Below, piece after piece: positions 1 through 13,288 of a stretch of 64,000 bases of DNA (position 1 is its first letter; each line of letters opens with the position of its first letter). Source of the stretch: Uranotaenia lowii (lineage: Eukaryota; Arthropoda; Insecta; Diptera; Culicidae); contig NC_073693.1 of assembly GCF_029784155.1 (NCBI RefSeq), forward strand, positions 162,918,031 through 162,982,030, read 5' to 3'. The position numbers and the translations under genes were made by a program. The notes beneath the pieces were generated by a model. That model made no database searches. It was given only the letters and a program-made list of their open reading frames with translations, and had not been told where the DNA came from.

Positions 1-849
1 ACTAACGGTTAAGGAAACTGACCTGAGTTAAACTTTTTTTTTATTGGAAATCAGAAGAATGTCAAAAAAAAATTGAAAAACTTTCTTTTACAATCGAACC
101 TGGATAAGTGTGAACTGGTTAAGCGAGAAACCTCTTTCAATGAGAGAAATCGCCAGGTTTTGTATTTATGGCACAAAACCTCCATGTGTCAAATAGTTAA
201 TCTTATATAAGGGAGTTTTTTTCCTGCCTTAGAAAACTCAAGAAATAAACATTTCGAAGCTTCTGTTTTGGTATGAAACTGACATCGTTGTACGAAGGGA
301 ACTAAAAGTTGGTAAAAAAACGTTAGATTCAACAAAACTCCAAAGTTTACTACACAAACTGCCTAGGAACAATTTAAAGGGGAGAATGAGGATATTTGAT
401 CCCCGGAATGTTCTAGAAAAATGTGCTAATAAGAACAAAACAACAATGCTGTTTTTTTCAACAAATTAAAAAAAAACTTATTTTTTGAGTAATTGAACTT
501 TGTTCGAAAAATTCAACAAAATTTTACTTGAAGATCTATTTTCATCACTCTAAAATGTTTCCCACATGAAAAAAAACTATTGTATTGATTCCAATATGTC
601 AATCTTTAGAGAGAAATAAAAACTTCATAATGCATGGGTTCAAATGATCGACAGAATTCAAAAAGATATATTTTTCTTCTGAATTAATCGTGATCATTGT
701 TTAGCACGAAATTACTAATATTTATTCAAAAATTAACATGCATCCAGTAAAAACTGATCAAAAAGACTCATAAAACTTTTTTTTTCTAAAAATTAGAAAA
801 TGGCGCCTTTAAGTCAAGATTACCGAAAAACAATCTGTGTTTTTGACAA
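1..849. other. AT-rich intergenic DNA, no gene seen
   Basis: AT-rich sequence with many short A and T runs. Only short open frames lie here, none with a recognisable domain or codon pattern. No RNA gene or transposon end was recognised. Confidence 0.5.
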
Positions 850-1130
850 AAAAAAATCTAGAATTCTGTGATTTGAACTTAAAATTCTGTGAAGGTTTTC
901 TGTGACGCTATTTCTGTGCAGTTCGTTCGAAAACCATGTCAAACATCAACAAATTGGAAACTCCTCACAGTTTTAATAGAAAAACAATCAATTTACATTA
1001 CCGTGTTTTCATATTTTCATGATCTAGAGTCACAAATAAAAAGTCGAAAGTTTTAAAAATTCTGTGATCTGTGACAAAATTTAGTTCAAAATTCTGTGAT
1101 AACACAGATTTTTCTGTGATTTCGGCCACC
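850..1130. repeat. Cluster of direct 'attctgtga' motifs
   Basis: The 9-10 base word aattctgtga and close variants (ttctgtgacg, attctgtgat, tttctgtgat) recur at least six times in about 280 bases, in two groups near 855-915 and 1055-1125. The dense, same-orientation repetition looks like a decayed repeat family copy rather than chance. No terminal repeats or coding sequence accompany it, so its class is unknown. Confidence 0.45.
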
Positions 1131-4100
1131 TTGCAATGACTAGCGTAGAAGACAAACTTTCGGAATTCTTTTTTCTGACACTTACAAACTGTGAAAGGAG
1201 AACTAACATGGCCAAACTACCAATGAACGTTTTATCATTTTTTGCCTGATTTCGGCCAAGCTTTAGGGCTCCTTGAACAAAGGATCAAGTCTCCTTTAAC
1301 TTAAAGAATATCACAATGTTCGTCTCACGAAAATGTTTCTAGTTCCTTATATATTGTTGTAACTTTTGGAGCAAATGAACTTGAAATAACAAGCTGCCAG
1401 ACAGTGCAAAAGACGGCGAGTTGCATTTTTTTTCAATAAAAATATGATGAAATTGAGAAAAGGAGATCAAATATTCCCATTCTTCCTTAATGTGTGCTTC
1501 TTTCCAAAGTTTGAATGGATTTTTCATCCGATACACAACAAACATTGAATTTGTTTGAGTTTCGTTTATTTCTATGAATCACATAAACATTTTCGTGCTT
1601 CAAACTTTCTACAGGGGGGAACTGCATGAGTGAGAAACCTCTTGAGGCGAAAAAAAAAGTTCAGCAACTTGATCTCTTGCTTATCCAGGCTCTACTGTAT
1701 ATGAAAAATGCATTTTTAAGGTCCAAGGTGAAAAAATCTTCATAACATTTTCAGACTTTAAGACTCTAAAAATCAAACTTATTTCAGTTTTATAGAAGGA
1801 TGATTTTATCAGCAGTCTTGAATACAAAAATCAATATTCTTCTGTGCTAAAGTCTAATCAGATATGCATCTTTGCTTGAACGACAGCACAAATTCGTCAT
1901 AAAAGCCTGTGTTGTTCATCAAACTCCACTTCATTCTAAATGTAATTTATATTGTAAAACTTCTTATTTAGTAAAATCAAAAAATTACGATTTTCGAATT
2001 CAAAAGCAAGAGCTTCATCCCAGCAAGCATGAAATCGTATCAGAAATGATAACTTAAGTCGTTTACAATGGTGTAACGAATCGCAATTTCAACTGCATAG
2101 TGATAAGATCGCATAAAATGTCGTCTGAAGTCAGAATTAATCGGATGTGATAAAAAGTCCGCCATGTTTGTAAGTTTTGAAATGGTTTTGCTCCCGCGCG
2201 GGCTTCAAGCAGTAATGCCACATTAAAATCGATTATTGGTATAAATACCGACTTTTTTTTCGAAGCTTTTAGAACCAACTTTATAGAACGAGTATTGGAA
2301 AATTGCTTTATTTTCATGTTTGAATGGAAAAATTGTTGTTTATTGCAATTCATTGAAAATTAAAGCTGTTTAGCTCATTCAATAACCCTGCGTGGTCTAC
2401 CTCCTTTTGAAATAAATAAGATTGATTTTTCTTCATTCAATTCGTAAAGAATGCTAAAAACCCAGATAAAAAATACAGTTTCAATAACAAATTTATCTTA
2501 TGATCCATGTTAAGTTTTTTCTGTGTCAAATGATTTTTTCAATTGAATGAACTTTAAGTTTGAAAAGTGTTCATAAGAAACTTTATCATCTTTTCATAAT
2601 CTTCGCATTGATCGTTTGACATTAGCGTAGCATCGCGATTTTAAAACATCATATTTTCTGATAGTTGAACATACAGTTTCACGATATGATCTATTAAATC
2701 CCAGAACTGTTATACATAATCTCTAATCTACCATGTTATTTGATGACAACGATTCGATCTCAAACCAGTGTTTTGGTTTAAAAGAAAATAACTTAAAAAA
2801 CAAACGCTAGTTATATTTTGTGAAGATTTTTTCTGTCTGAACGAGTTTTTCAAAATTCGATATGCAATCGATATGTTTTGTCAAAATTGATATTTTGTAT
2901 ACACCTTGGTATATTCTTGGTCGAAATTTTCCTTCAAAAAATCGGTATAAATGCCGGAAAATTGGTGTATGTGGCATCGCTGGCATCGAGTGAGAAAATC
3001 TACGTCATGTTCTCTCTGAAACCATCAGTGCATCCAGGTGACTAAAATTCAAATGGAAATTGAGTAATATCGACCGATGAGAAAACTTGAAAAGATTGAA
3101 GCTGACGATTTGAAGGTTATGAGAGCAAAATCTTGCGCTCTCTTGCATTCTTCCGATAGGTACGAATAAGTTGTCGGATAACGCCCAATTGGTGTAGTTT
3201 TCATCGCCTTAGAAAGAAATGTAATAAATGAATGTATATTGCCTCCACTTTGGTAGGTGAATGCTGTTTTTTCAACTTTCACACGATCATTCTATAATGT
3301 ATATGGAACGTATATCAAAACAGCTTAGAAATATAGCTGCAATAATGTTTGTAGGGATAAGATAAGAGGTATTAATAATTTTCTGGTTTCAAAGATGAAA
3401 TGCTTCAAAATAATATTTGGAAAATTCAATGGATCCAGACATTATTTATGGCATCTCAAGATAACATTGTTCAGCATTTTTCTTTAAAGATTTGTTCAAG
3501 ACTATTGATGCTTTGAAAATTGCCCCAAATTGAGTTTTGATTGAAAACACATTTGAAAACTCATCCAAACTTCATATTTTAGAGTATGGGAAAGAAACCA
3601 AAAATCAAACTTCTATGACTTTTTCTCAGGAGAAGAGAAAGTTTATTCTTCATTTGAAACATACCTAGATATTTTCTACTGCTTTACTTTGGATGTCCGT
3701 GTTAGCGTCGATCTTACGAACGCGTCTGTAAAAAACCGACTCAGGAGGAATTTTATTGATTAATTAAAAATATTACTCTGGAATTCAACTACACCCACGA
3801 ATTTTTAGATTTCCACAAAACCTCAGAGAATATTCGAGTTAATAGGCTAATTAACAAGAAAAATAAACTTTAAAATTCAGGTGAGTAAAGCAGAAATCCA
3901 CCAAAATTCAAAGCATTTTCATATTTTTTTTTCACAAATGAATAACATAAAAGCAGAAATGGGCAAGAGTCAGTTTTACGGCATTTGAAATAAACTCAAT
4001 TTATTTTCTTCATTACAGTCGGCAAATGCTGGAAAATTTAGAATGATTCCAGTCTCAAAATTCATTATGAAATGAAAAACCCTCAACAGAAGATATGTTG

Positions 4101-4319
4101 AATTTCAACCAGCCCACTAGTTCAAGTTATTTTTTCTGGGATTTTCAGTTTCGAGATCTGATTGTTCCCTTATTCTTTTTCCATAATACTTTTAGCATTC
4201 AACTACAGCCTTCGCCAACAACCAAACGCACTTGCCTCGGATTCCGTCCAGAGCTTACCCTACATTTTAGTTCGACCTTACACGATAATGATAACAGCCA
4301 TGAACCAAAAGATTGCATG
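1131..4319. other. AT-rich intergenic DNA, no gene seen
   Basis: About 3.2 kb without a supportable gene. Several stretches share wording with mosquito-type dispersed repeats (for example the 'ccggtataaat' and 'ggtataaataccg' pieces near 2230-2260 and 2940-2960), but no ends could be defined. Short open frames on both strands have no recognisable motif. Confidence 0.4.
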
Positions 4320-5884
4320 TTCCTGCACTAGCCAGCTAGGTAGGTACCTTCAACGAGATTCCCACACCTTACCGGATGGCCCTCGTTGAACTGGGCGGGT
4401 TTGGCGTGGCGCGAACGTTGACATAATAAATTATAAATTACTGAAGGCCTTGTCCAAGGTGGTCGCCGCGATGACCACTGAAAGAACCACTTCTCTTGAA
4501 CAAGGAAAAGAGTCATATCGCCCGCCTTCCCTTGGGAAGTTTGTGGGTGGTAAGAATCACGCAACCAAATTCCTTCAAGAAGTCTAGATGGGTTTACATA
4601 GCCAGTCAGACGATGTTGTGCTATGTTTTCGCGACACGAGTTTCCACCCCGTTTTCGGTGGCAGCGAAAGTTCTGAGAGAGTGTGGGTGAGATGTGTGTG
4701 CCAAGGAAGAAAATTCCCAAACTTTTTCCTCTGTTAAATCAATGAAGCCATAAACTGGAGATTATCAAATGGGAATCAAATCCGTTTACGTCATGTGCCC
4801 AAAGTTATGGAAACTTTCACTTACCGGCTGTTTTCTAGGTTGCTCGTCAGATCGGCGTATCCGTTCATGATTGCTGCTATTGTGTTGAGGGTTTGCTTGC
4901 CAACAGATAGATATTGCACTAGTAGCACTTGTGTTCCGCAGGGCTTCTTTACGAAGAACACTCGCTGAGCTTTTCTGACGTTTAAGGGTCAGGGTTGTCC
5001 GTAGCTAAACCACCTAAAGCGCTCTCAAGTGTCACACAGGTTCTCCTTGAGCAAAAACTGTTGGTCGATACACGTCGAATGATCTTTCAGGCCTTCGTCG
5101 TCAATAATGATAGCACTCGTCGTAGCTTCACACCCAGCACTTTGTTTAGTAGGATCGTTATATTTCAAACTCGCTAGATCGCAGGTATAATCTCATGTAC
5201 AAAACTGCCAATTTCCTCCCGAACTGTGCACCAAAATGCGCTCTAATCGATTCCGACTTTACAACAAGCTCAAACTGTTAACACGTTGGCCAATTCGATT
5301 ATAAAACCTCGACGCGCCTTACAAAACACACACGTCGCGTTTTCAATAGCTAGCAGTAGCAAATTCGGATTCCCTCCTTTCAACGGTGAGATATATACCT
5401 CAGGTGTTGTGTTTTGTAGGTATAGATCAATCGGCAGAAAGCACTTAAAAACAAAAACCTCGATCGCCTTGGACGTCGACACGGTTGTGATCTATCCACC
5501 TTAAGCACCCGATCGACGCGAACGCGCGTTGATTCTTGATGGATCAATAAAAACGCAGCAAAACGATAGGTATCTATTCACACTCGCTTTTCGCTAAGGC
5601 GGAAACTCTACGTTGTCGGCGGATATTTTTTTTTGTACTTCTTCTGAGCAAAGTAGAGAACTTCTGAATACTTGAGACTGACTTGAATGAAAACTCTACA
5701 ACAACACACCACACAACCTGCGCGACCGAGCGTTTGAATCCAAGTGTTGGCCAGCCTCGGTTGGGTTTCAGTATTATCTGCTGCTTAATTTTCCTCCGTT
5801 TCGTTTCGATTCTCTCGGTCCCTGGTACACATGTATTGCTCTTGCTGTTTTTGCTGCTGCTGACGATGAGGGAAAACACAACTA
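4320..5884. other. GC-richer island, possible promoter/5'UTR-like DNA, no gene assigned
   Basis: This 1.5-kb stretch is clearly richer in G and C than its surroundings and carries CpG-containing words. A 130-codon open frame runs on the minus strand (4328-4720), but it has no recognisable domain, and other frames are also open because stops are rarer here. The composition would fit a promoter or 5'UTR of a host gene, or an old GC-rich retroelement; neither is proven. Confidence 0.25.
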
Positions 5885-6813
5885 GGGGAACGGGGGGTAT
5901 AATGCCCAGTGTGGGCAAAACGCCCCACTGCGATATCTAGCTAGATATACACTTATTTTTAGTATTCGGTACGCTATTCCCTTCTAATTAACAGTAGAAA
6001 TCTTTTGTACAAAAACTTAGCATCAAATATGCGATAAATCCCTGCAAAAATCCAAAAATACTTTTCAAGCCATATTCCTTGCAACTTGTGCCTTGACTTT
6101 CGTAAGGAATTACGGCATCTATCGACAAAAAAAATACCTGACATCTGTTACAACGATGAACATTGGTCTTGAAAATCATCACAAAATGAAAAATTTTCTT
6201 ATTCAATTATTTTTTTCTGTTATTTTGAACGAGTTTTAATAAACATGTCTAGGTAGGGCAAAACGCGCCATGTCCGTTTATCTTTAAGCATGTTTCAAAT
6301 TTGTTTAAATTTATATGCAGTTCCATCACAACAATTTTATATATATTTATAAGTTGTATTGGAAAACATAACTTGAATATAAACGAATATATTTAAAATT
6401 CCTAAATTTAATATAGATTTAATTAACTTTTCATAAGAATTTCAGTATATCTGGCAGCACTGCGCGTAGCAATACATTTTTTCATCTGTGAAGTAGAATA
6501 GAAGTGTTTTTACCTGGCAAACACTTTCGGAGGCACTTGAATCAATAAACACTTATTAAACGTTAAACGGCGCGATTGGGTACACACATATGCGCATTAT
6601 GCCCCTACTGAATCTGAAATCCAATTTTCTACCTACTCTTCAAACTTCATTAAATTTGTGGCCTTTTTTGACCTTCCAGTTATTCTAACTATCGGATTTA
6701 GACAAAAAATAAACCAAACTTCCAAACACAATCGAAAACTAAAGTTAATCCTTTCAAATGTATTCTAAAACAAGGCTTTCTTCTTAACGTGGGCATTATG
6801 CCCCCTATTCCCC
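5885..6813. mobile_element. TA-flanked MITE-like element, about 929 bp
   Basis: The left end reads ggggaacggggggtataatg and the reverse complement of the right end reads ggggaatagggggcataatg, continuing into gccca on both sides. Both ends abut TA (5883-5884 and 6814-6815), the target duplication expected of Tc1/mariner-type transposition. No open frame inside resembles a transposase, so it would be non-autonomous. Extra copies of a gggcaaaacgc-type word lie inside near 5912 and 6256. The superfamily is inferred only from the TA flanks and end structure. Confidence 0.75.
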
Positions 6814-6815
6814 TA

Positions 6816-8303
6816 CTCGTAGTCAGTCAGTTACACAGAGGCAGTCGAAATTAGAAAAATAAATAACAGGGGTGTGCAAGCAGAAGCTGATACGCACACT
6901 TGGATGCCATATGGTTTTCGACCAAGTTAGCTACCAACACTACTCGAGAAGGGCGGGTGGACGACACGTGGAAAATGTGACCAAATTGGTCAAAAAAGAA
7001 ATGAAAATCTTGCCATTTGAATTTTGATCGAACCGTACAAAAATCAAACGGGGTTTTCTGAATTTTGATTTCATTTGTTATGTAAAAATAATCATAACTA
7101 TTATTTATCATTTCATGAAAAGTAAGTTCCAAGCAATTTTTGTGAATAATCGCATGAACAAAACCTTAGCATAAGAAAAACAGAACATCAATATTTTTAA
7201 AAACACCTTTCAGAACAATACAATTAAATCTAATCTTTTGACCGAAATTTCACCCACTGTGAGTTTTCCTTTCTGTTTTGTTTCGATCGCCTCAGTTCAC
7301 CCACAGGAACAACGCACATCACCAACGCCACAACACCCAAAAAAATGCATTTTCTCATTTCAGTTCGGCTCTTTCAGTTGGTGGGCTGCTGCATTTGTGT
7401 AAACATACCACAAAACGGTGCAATCTTATTTGGGTGGAAAATTCACTCACACATCCAGGCGGGAAACATCGGATGATCTGACGGGGCTCGCTGATTGGCC
7501 AGATCCGGACGGGCGTGCATCGTATGGATATACGATATGATGGTATTGGTGCACGTGTCACGATCGACTTATACACCGGGGGAGAGAGTATTTTGGATAT
7601 CCATCCATACGATATGCGTTGGATTCTCGGTGCGACTGTGTGAGACCTTGTGCGGGAAATCTTTTTGCGTTAGGGTGTGTTGAAGGCAGAACAAATAAGT
7701 TAAATCAACATCTCCCAATGTAAATAAACTGAGGAAAAGCTGAAGATGGAATGTAGATGTACCATAAAATACATTCTACTTCAAATGTTAGGAAGAAATA
7801 GACACGTCCCTAATCCTAGTCAGCTGCTTGCGTTGAATATCAAACATTCGAATGAATACACACTTTGGCCATTAGATTTCTCTTCTATGGAGAACTTAAC
7901 CCTTAGCAGACTAGCGTCTAGATAAAAATAATAATAGTGATTGTATTGTTCATTAAAAAGCCAACTAAATTCCATCATTCGCGTTATTTAAAAAAACAAA
8001 AAAATTGTTTTATAAAATATTGTTAAAATTGTTAGAAAACTATAATAAAATTGGAATAGGTAATAATAACTACGATCGTATTGATTTTTCTGATTGAATT
8101 GATATTGAAAGTACCGTAAACTGATGGAACTTTGATCCCTTTTTTAAATTGATCATGGAATATTTGGGATTGGGTTCATCTTTCATAACACTTGAAAGTT
8201 TAAAAACACTTACTGAGGAAAGGAGTATAAAACATGATCATTTATTGGAGAATTTTAAAACAACATTTCTCGCCTATAATGCCGGGAATACCGAGTCCCT
8301 ACG
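6816..8303. other. Intergenic DNA with GC-richer section and inverted words
   Basis: No gene recognised. A GC-richer section at about 7270-7690 contains a rough inverted pair built on gcatcgtatggata (about 7517) and tccatacgatatgc (about 7605). Near 8112 the words accgtaaact and gaactttgatccc resemble the end of a dispersed repeat of which another divergent example occurs near 31620. Confidence 0.3.
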
Positions 8304-9345
8304 CACCATCTATTCATAGACTTTAAAGCCACATACGACACGATCGACCGTGACGAGCTATGGAAAATCATGGACAAGAACGGCTTTTCCGGGAAGCTGA
8401 CCAGACTGATCAAGGCGCCGATGGAACGCAGTGCGGATTTCGGGTGAATTGTCGGTTCATTCGAATCGCGCAGGGGGCTTCGACAATGAGATAGTCTATC
8501 CTGCATGCAGTCTTTTCAACGTGGCGCTAGAAGGTGTTATTCGACGGGCGGTGGACGAAATGCGGGGCACGATTTTCAACAGATCCAGTCAACTTATTTG
8601 CTTTGTCGACGACGTTGATATAGTCGGCAGATCAACTGCGGCGGTGGAAGAGATCTATCGCAAACTGAAACGCGAAGCAGGAAGGATTGGGTTGATGATT
8701 AATACGTCCAAGACGAAGTACATGCTGGCCTGCGAATCCGAGACCGACCGAACCCGGTTGTCCAGTAATAACAAGGTCGCGATCGACGGCGACGAGCTGA
8801 AGATAGTCGAAGACTTTATTTATCTCGGCTCACTGGTGACCGCAGACAATGACACCAGCAACTGCGGTCGAGAAGACTTAGCCTCCGCACAAAGTGTAAC
8901 TTGTACACAACGCTCATTAGACCGGTTGTCCTCTACGGACACGAGCATGGATATTGCTCGAGGAGGACCTGCGCACACCAGGAGTATTCGAGCGACGAGT
9001 GTCAGGATCCATCTTTGGCGGCGTGCAGGAGAGCAGAGTGTGTAGGCGAAGGATAAACCAAGAGCTCGCGCGACTTCACGGCGAACCCAGTATTCAGAAG
9101 GTGGTGTAGGCTGGACGGATACGCTGGGCAGGACATGATTAAAGAATGCCGGACAAATGTCTTGCGAACAGGTGTTCGCTGCCAATCCGGTAGGAACGAG
9201 AAGAGCAGGGACGCAACGGGCGAGGTGGTTAGACCAAGTGGAGCGTGATCTGGCAAATGTGGAATGCCCGAGAAGTTGAAGAACGGTTGCCATGAACCGA
9301 GTGAATTGGAGGAATATTGTTCATCAGGTTATGTCGTGAGACGGA
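8304..9345 (+). pseudogene. Non-LTR retrotransposon reverse transcriptase remnant
   Basis: This is the degenerate 3' half of a non-LTR (LINE) retrotransposon. The first segment (8304-8447) encodes LFIDFKATYDTIDRDELW, the palm region around the first catalytic aspartate. It ends in a stop, and the frame shifts near 8430 into a segment reading CSLFNVALEGVIRR, then LICFVDDVDIVGRS with the catalytic DD pair, then INTSKTKYML, up to 9045. Further frameshifts follow, but the C-terminal tail remains visible around 9110-9300 (words matching WAGH and RMPD). A diverged relative of this tail lies at 55110-55372. It would have copied element RNA into DNA at a nick, but the breaks make it inactive. The family within the non-LTR group is not certain; no 5' half or endonuclease is present. 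Confidence 0.85.
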
Positions 9346-11529
9346 ACATCAAATAAATAGAAACAACATTAGTGGCCACAGTTAAATGTTAATCACAAAA
9401 CCAGATTTAATGTTTTGGGGTAATTTTTATCAGCATGGTTTAAACGTATCCAAAAATCTTCAAAATTATTGTTTTTTTGCCATATAGCAAAGAAGGCATC
9501 AAAACATCAATTACAGTAAATAGTATTTTATTTGGACTTAACTGCTTTTTTTACGTTTTCATAAAAAATCACGTGTTTTTGAAACATGGTTAATGATGCT
9601 GCGTACATAAACAAGTTCGTCGCCATGGGACCCATAAACAGGTGACAGGTCTCTTACTCAAGATAGCCGCTCAGTTTCGTCATGCGTTGTAAATATGGAA
9701 CTCTCTCGCTTTACTTTCACGCTCCGAGATTTTTTTGGGCGACGAACGTGTTAACACGCTCATTTTGGTAGTTTTACTCGTAATCCAAAGCTTCGAATAC
9801 CTTATCCTACGGTTCAGTGTTCTGTAGAAGGTTTCTGCACAGCGATTGGACCATAACACAAAAGATGCAGGAATGTTTCTAAATTGCGAGGTAATAATTC
9901 CTTTATGTTTTATAGATTCCATATTGCATGTACAGTAACATATATTTTTTTTAATTTTACAGGTTTTTCCGCTAAATTGTATCTGGAACAGAATGTCATC
10001 CTTTGTTATGAAGAGAAAACGTCCGCTGGAATGCTAAAACCAGGTGATAAAACACTAAGCTGGAAACATAACACGAAACCTCGGAAGCTGGAAGTTTTCA
10101 CCTCAAGGTAGAATCTACTGGTGCGAAATACTCGGAAGCTGACGGTGGAACTTAAGAATGGTTCATAACAGGAATGATTACCGGATTCCATCCAACTGCA
10201 GCATGACATCGCAGCATAGAACGGGATGATTTTTCGCTAGAACCAATATGGTTTTAGTTGTGAAATAAAAGTGTAATGTGAAAATTATAACTTGAGTTTA
10301 TTTGGAAGACTAATATGAATTAGGAAACCTTTTTTTCCTCTCTTGCTGAATATAATGTATGTTTTTGGTAAGAAGTGTCGCTGTTTTCAAGAATACGTCG
10401 AAAGGTAAATCGAAAGGTTAGCTTAATGAACACTTGATAAAATGATTTGTCCGCTTTAAGTGATAAATTGATTAATTTTTGAAGATGAGCATTGGCGGCA
10501 TCAGCCGGTGAAGTTGTTGGAGACGGAGTGACATCCGGCAAATTTTGGGCAAGTCTCGATGAAGTTGTTTTGTGCTCATTTATTACGATTTTTTGATGCG
10601 ACATAGCTTACAGCATAAGTCCGGATCTGCTTTGTCTCTTGAACCCGCATCCTCCTGGGAGATAAATTGCTTCTATCGGATCGAGGGTTAAAATTTTCCT
10701 CTAGGCTACAAATTTTATGTTTACATTTCGTTCGGATTGAAAATGTCATTCTCGGTTGGTTTTACTCATAGCAGTTTGGACTTCCTCAAGAAAATATTGT
10801 CAGTATTAAGAAGATTGTTTTTTTCCCATATATTAACAAATGTCAAAAATTATCTTCTGTTTGAAGGGCCTTTTATAGTGTGGTTGTATAGTGGTTTTGT
10901 ATAATGATCTTCTAAAAATACGCTTCACAACATTTAGCGCTTTTTCAATGCCTTTAAAAAACCTGAGTGTTTATGAGTGTTTATGGAAAATGGCCAAACA
11001 CAACTTATAAGCGTATTTTCTCGAAATTTGCGTTCATGCACTTATACCCCTTTTTTGGCATCAAAAGCCTCAATTATGGAAAAGTTTGCAAAAAAATTCT
11101 AAAAAATATTAGAGAAGAATATATAGTATAAAGATTGAAGAACTCTTCAAAATTAATCAAAAACGTACAAAAAACGGAAAGAAAGCAAGCACATAATAAA
11201 CTATAAGGCATTTATTTAAAAAAATATATAAAATAATTCAGAAACACTATCAAACACCAATTTTTATTCGTCCCAAAATACCGATTTTCATACCGATTTT
11301 TGGAATTTCATAGCGAAAAAAGATTTTTTTGAGTTCGAAAATACCGATTTAAATGTGGCATCACTGCGCGTGATTCTAGTAACGAATTTTGAGGACAATG
11401 GATGTGTTTTAATTGGTGTGCTAAATTTTGTGGAATTTATTTGAGGTGCCCGAAGAATTTAGTATCAAGCACGACACTATAGACTATGAAATTTTGTGTA
11501 TAAAAACCAAATATATCATTCGCAAATGC
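9346..11529. other. AT-rich DNA with a weak exon-like signal
   Basis: No gene can be called. One site looks exon-like on the plus strand: a T-rich tract leading to an AG at 9961-9962, about 150 open codons in mixed frames afterwards, and an AATAAA at 10264-10269. The encoded peptide is unfamiliar and the combination could be chance. The rest (10.6-11.5 kb) is AT-rich with no recognised feature. Confidence 0.25.
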
Positions 11530-12667
11530 TGCCGCTATTCGCAAGACTGTCCCATATGCATTTTCGTCATTTTTCAGTTTATCTCAAAAATCGTTCAAAT
11601 ACAGTTAGTTCTTCAATTTAGACTAAAAACTTTCATAACATTGTTCTCAACATATGTGCAAAAAATACCAAGTCATGTCTGTCCCATATGAAACATACCC
11701 GCAAAGCTGTCCCATATGTATTTGTATAGAATGCTTTAAAATTGCTCCTCTAATTTACATTAATTTTACAAATATTCATACAATGTGTGCGACTAAATAA
11801 GCATTCATTAAAATGAAAGTTAGACAAGACTAGATAAAAATAAGATTTCCATAATTTTTACAAGCTAAGTTTAGTGCTTGATGGGTAAATTCCACCAAAC
11901 TGTTGTTTTTTTTTTAATTTCGCATGAGGCTTATTGAAAAACATGTAAAACATGGACAATAGTCAGCCACAAAGTCAAATTTTCTTTAGGTTTTTGTCAT
12001 GCTGTTATTTGCTGCTTGGACTTTCATAAAATCTATGAACCAAAATACGCGTACCTGGTAGCACACGCATAAGTCATACTGTATAAATTTTTCTCATTAA
12101 ATATTCAGCTGTTTCTGATTCTGTATCATTTAATTTGTAGGTATTTATAGTTTTTCTAAAACGATAATCGACCGAAAAACTTTCCAAAAGATGAAGGTAC
12201 AGGTAGTCTTATTCATGGAACGTTGTAATTCATTTTATTTTAGACCTACTCAATTCTTACGATAAACTGACGTTATCTTTATCTAAATATGTCATAAACA
12301 TCATCTCAAACTTATTTTCATCAGTGAACAACCAGTAATGTGAATAATACAGCGCAGATAGAGAGAGTCAAATGATCAACTGACAAAAGAAAAGCCAAAT
12401 ATGGGACAGCTTTGCGGGTACATTTAATACGCATGCGAAATATACTCGCAAGGCTGTCCCATCATTATTTTCTCCTCTACATCAGCAACTTCCAAAGCAA
12501 AAAAACATTGGACGAAATTCTACAACAATTATCTTAATATCTGTGAAGAAAGAAATAGAAAAGGTAAAATTTCAACCGAGAAATCCACGAAAGTTTATAA
12601 AAATCTTTAAAGCCGTTTTTCTCGGTTCGTTGTTTTTGCGTATGGGATAGCCTTGCCGGTAGCGGCA
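11530..12667. mobile_element. 1.14-kb element with 31-bp terminal inverted repeats
   Basis: The ends 11530-11560 and 12637-12667 match in inverted orientation at 25 of 31 positions; both start tgccgcta and contain tcccata. Inside, a second inverted pair (acccgcaaagctgtcccata at about 11697, its exact reverse complement at about 12400) and a further copy near 12447 repeat the same core, giving multiple subterminal copies of gctgtccca. There is no transposase-like frame, so it is presumably non-autonomous. A target duplication was not clear, so the superfamily is open. Confidence 0.65.
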
Positions 12668-13288
12668 GTATGCTAGTGTTGCGAAATTGGTACATTCTGA
12701 TAAAAATCGCTAAAAAATACACTAAATACTTTCTACAGCGCTTCAGCAATTTTAAAACACAGCACTTAGTGTAATAGGTGATTCTAGATCATGGTTTATT
12801 TCGACTTTGAGACGAAAACTGAAAATCATCATACCTGCTACGTTTCCAATTTTAAAAATCAAATTTTCAAGGTCATATATCGTTTGGATGAAATTGTAGA
12901 ACTTTATCATGTTCAGCAAAGTTGTGTATTTTATTGAGATAAACATCTTTGTAAAAAAAAAGTTCTGAAATGCTGAGCAAAAAAGTTAGCATTTTGATCT
13001 TGCTTTTGGTGGACCCTGACTTTTTGTTTTATATCAATATATGCGCCTTGTCCATTGATCAATGTTGTCGAAGACATCAACAGTTTATCTTTCATCCCTG
13101 GACATTATTATTTTAGTTCCGCTAAATCATGGATACCATACGTACTCTGTTAAGAGATCATGTACTCTCGCAAAGATCTTGATGATTTTTTGATAAACAC
13201 TATTTTGCAACATTTAAACTGCATTTCAAGAATTTGAATTTGATCAATTTTTCGACCTGGATGTGATTTTGATTTTTTTTAACGAAAA
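12668..13288. other. AT-rich DNA left of the inverted-repeat block
   Basis: No gene seen. It contains wording typical of dispersed insect repeats (a hairpin-like caaagttgtgtattttattg with the partner aataaacatctttg near 12920-12950). It ends at the sharp boundary of the large repeat arm at 13289. Confidence 0.35.

Noticed and set aside
4328..4720. 130-codon minus-strand open frame as a gene
   Set aside because: It lies in GC-richer DNA where several frames are open, and has no recognisable domain.
9884..10270. Splice acceptor at 9961 plus AATAAA at 10264 as a gene end
   Set aside because: The peptide is unfamiliar, codon use is not distinctive, and such signals occur by chance in AT-rich DNA. 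It is kept only as a note.
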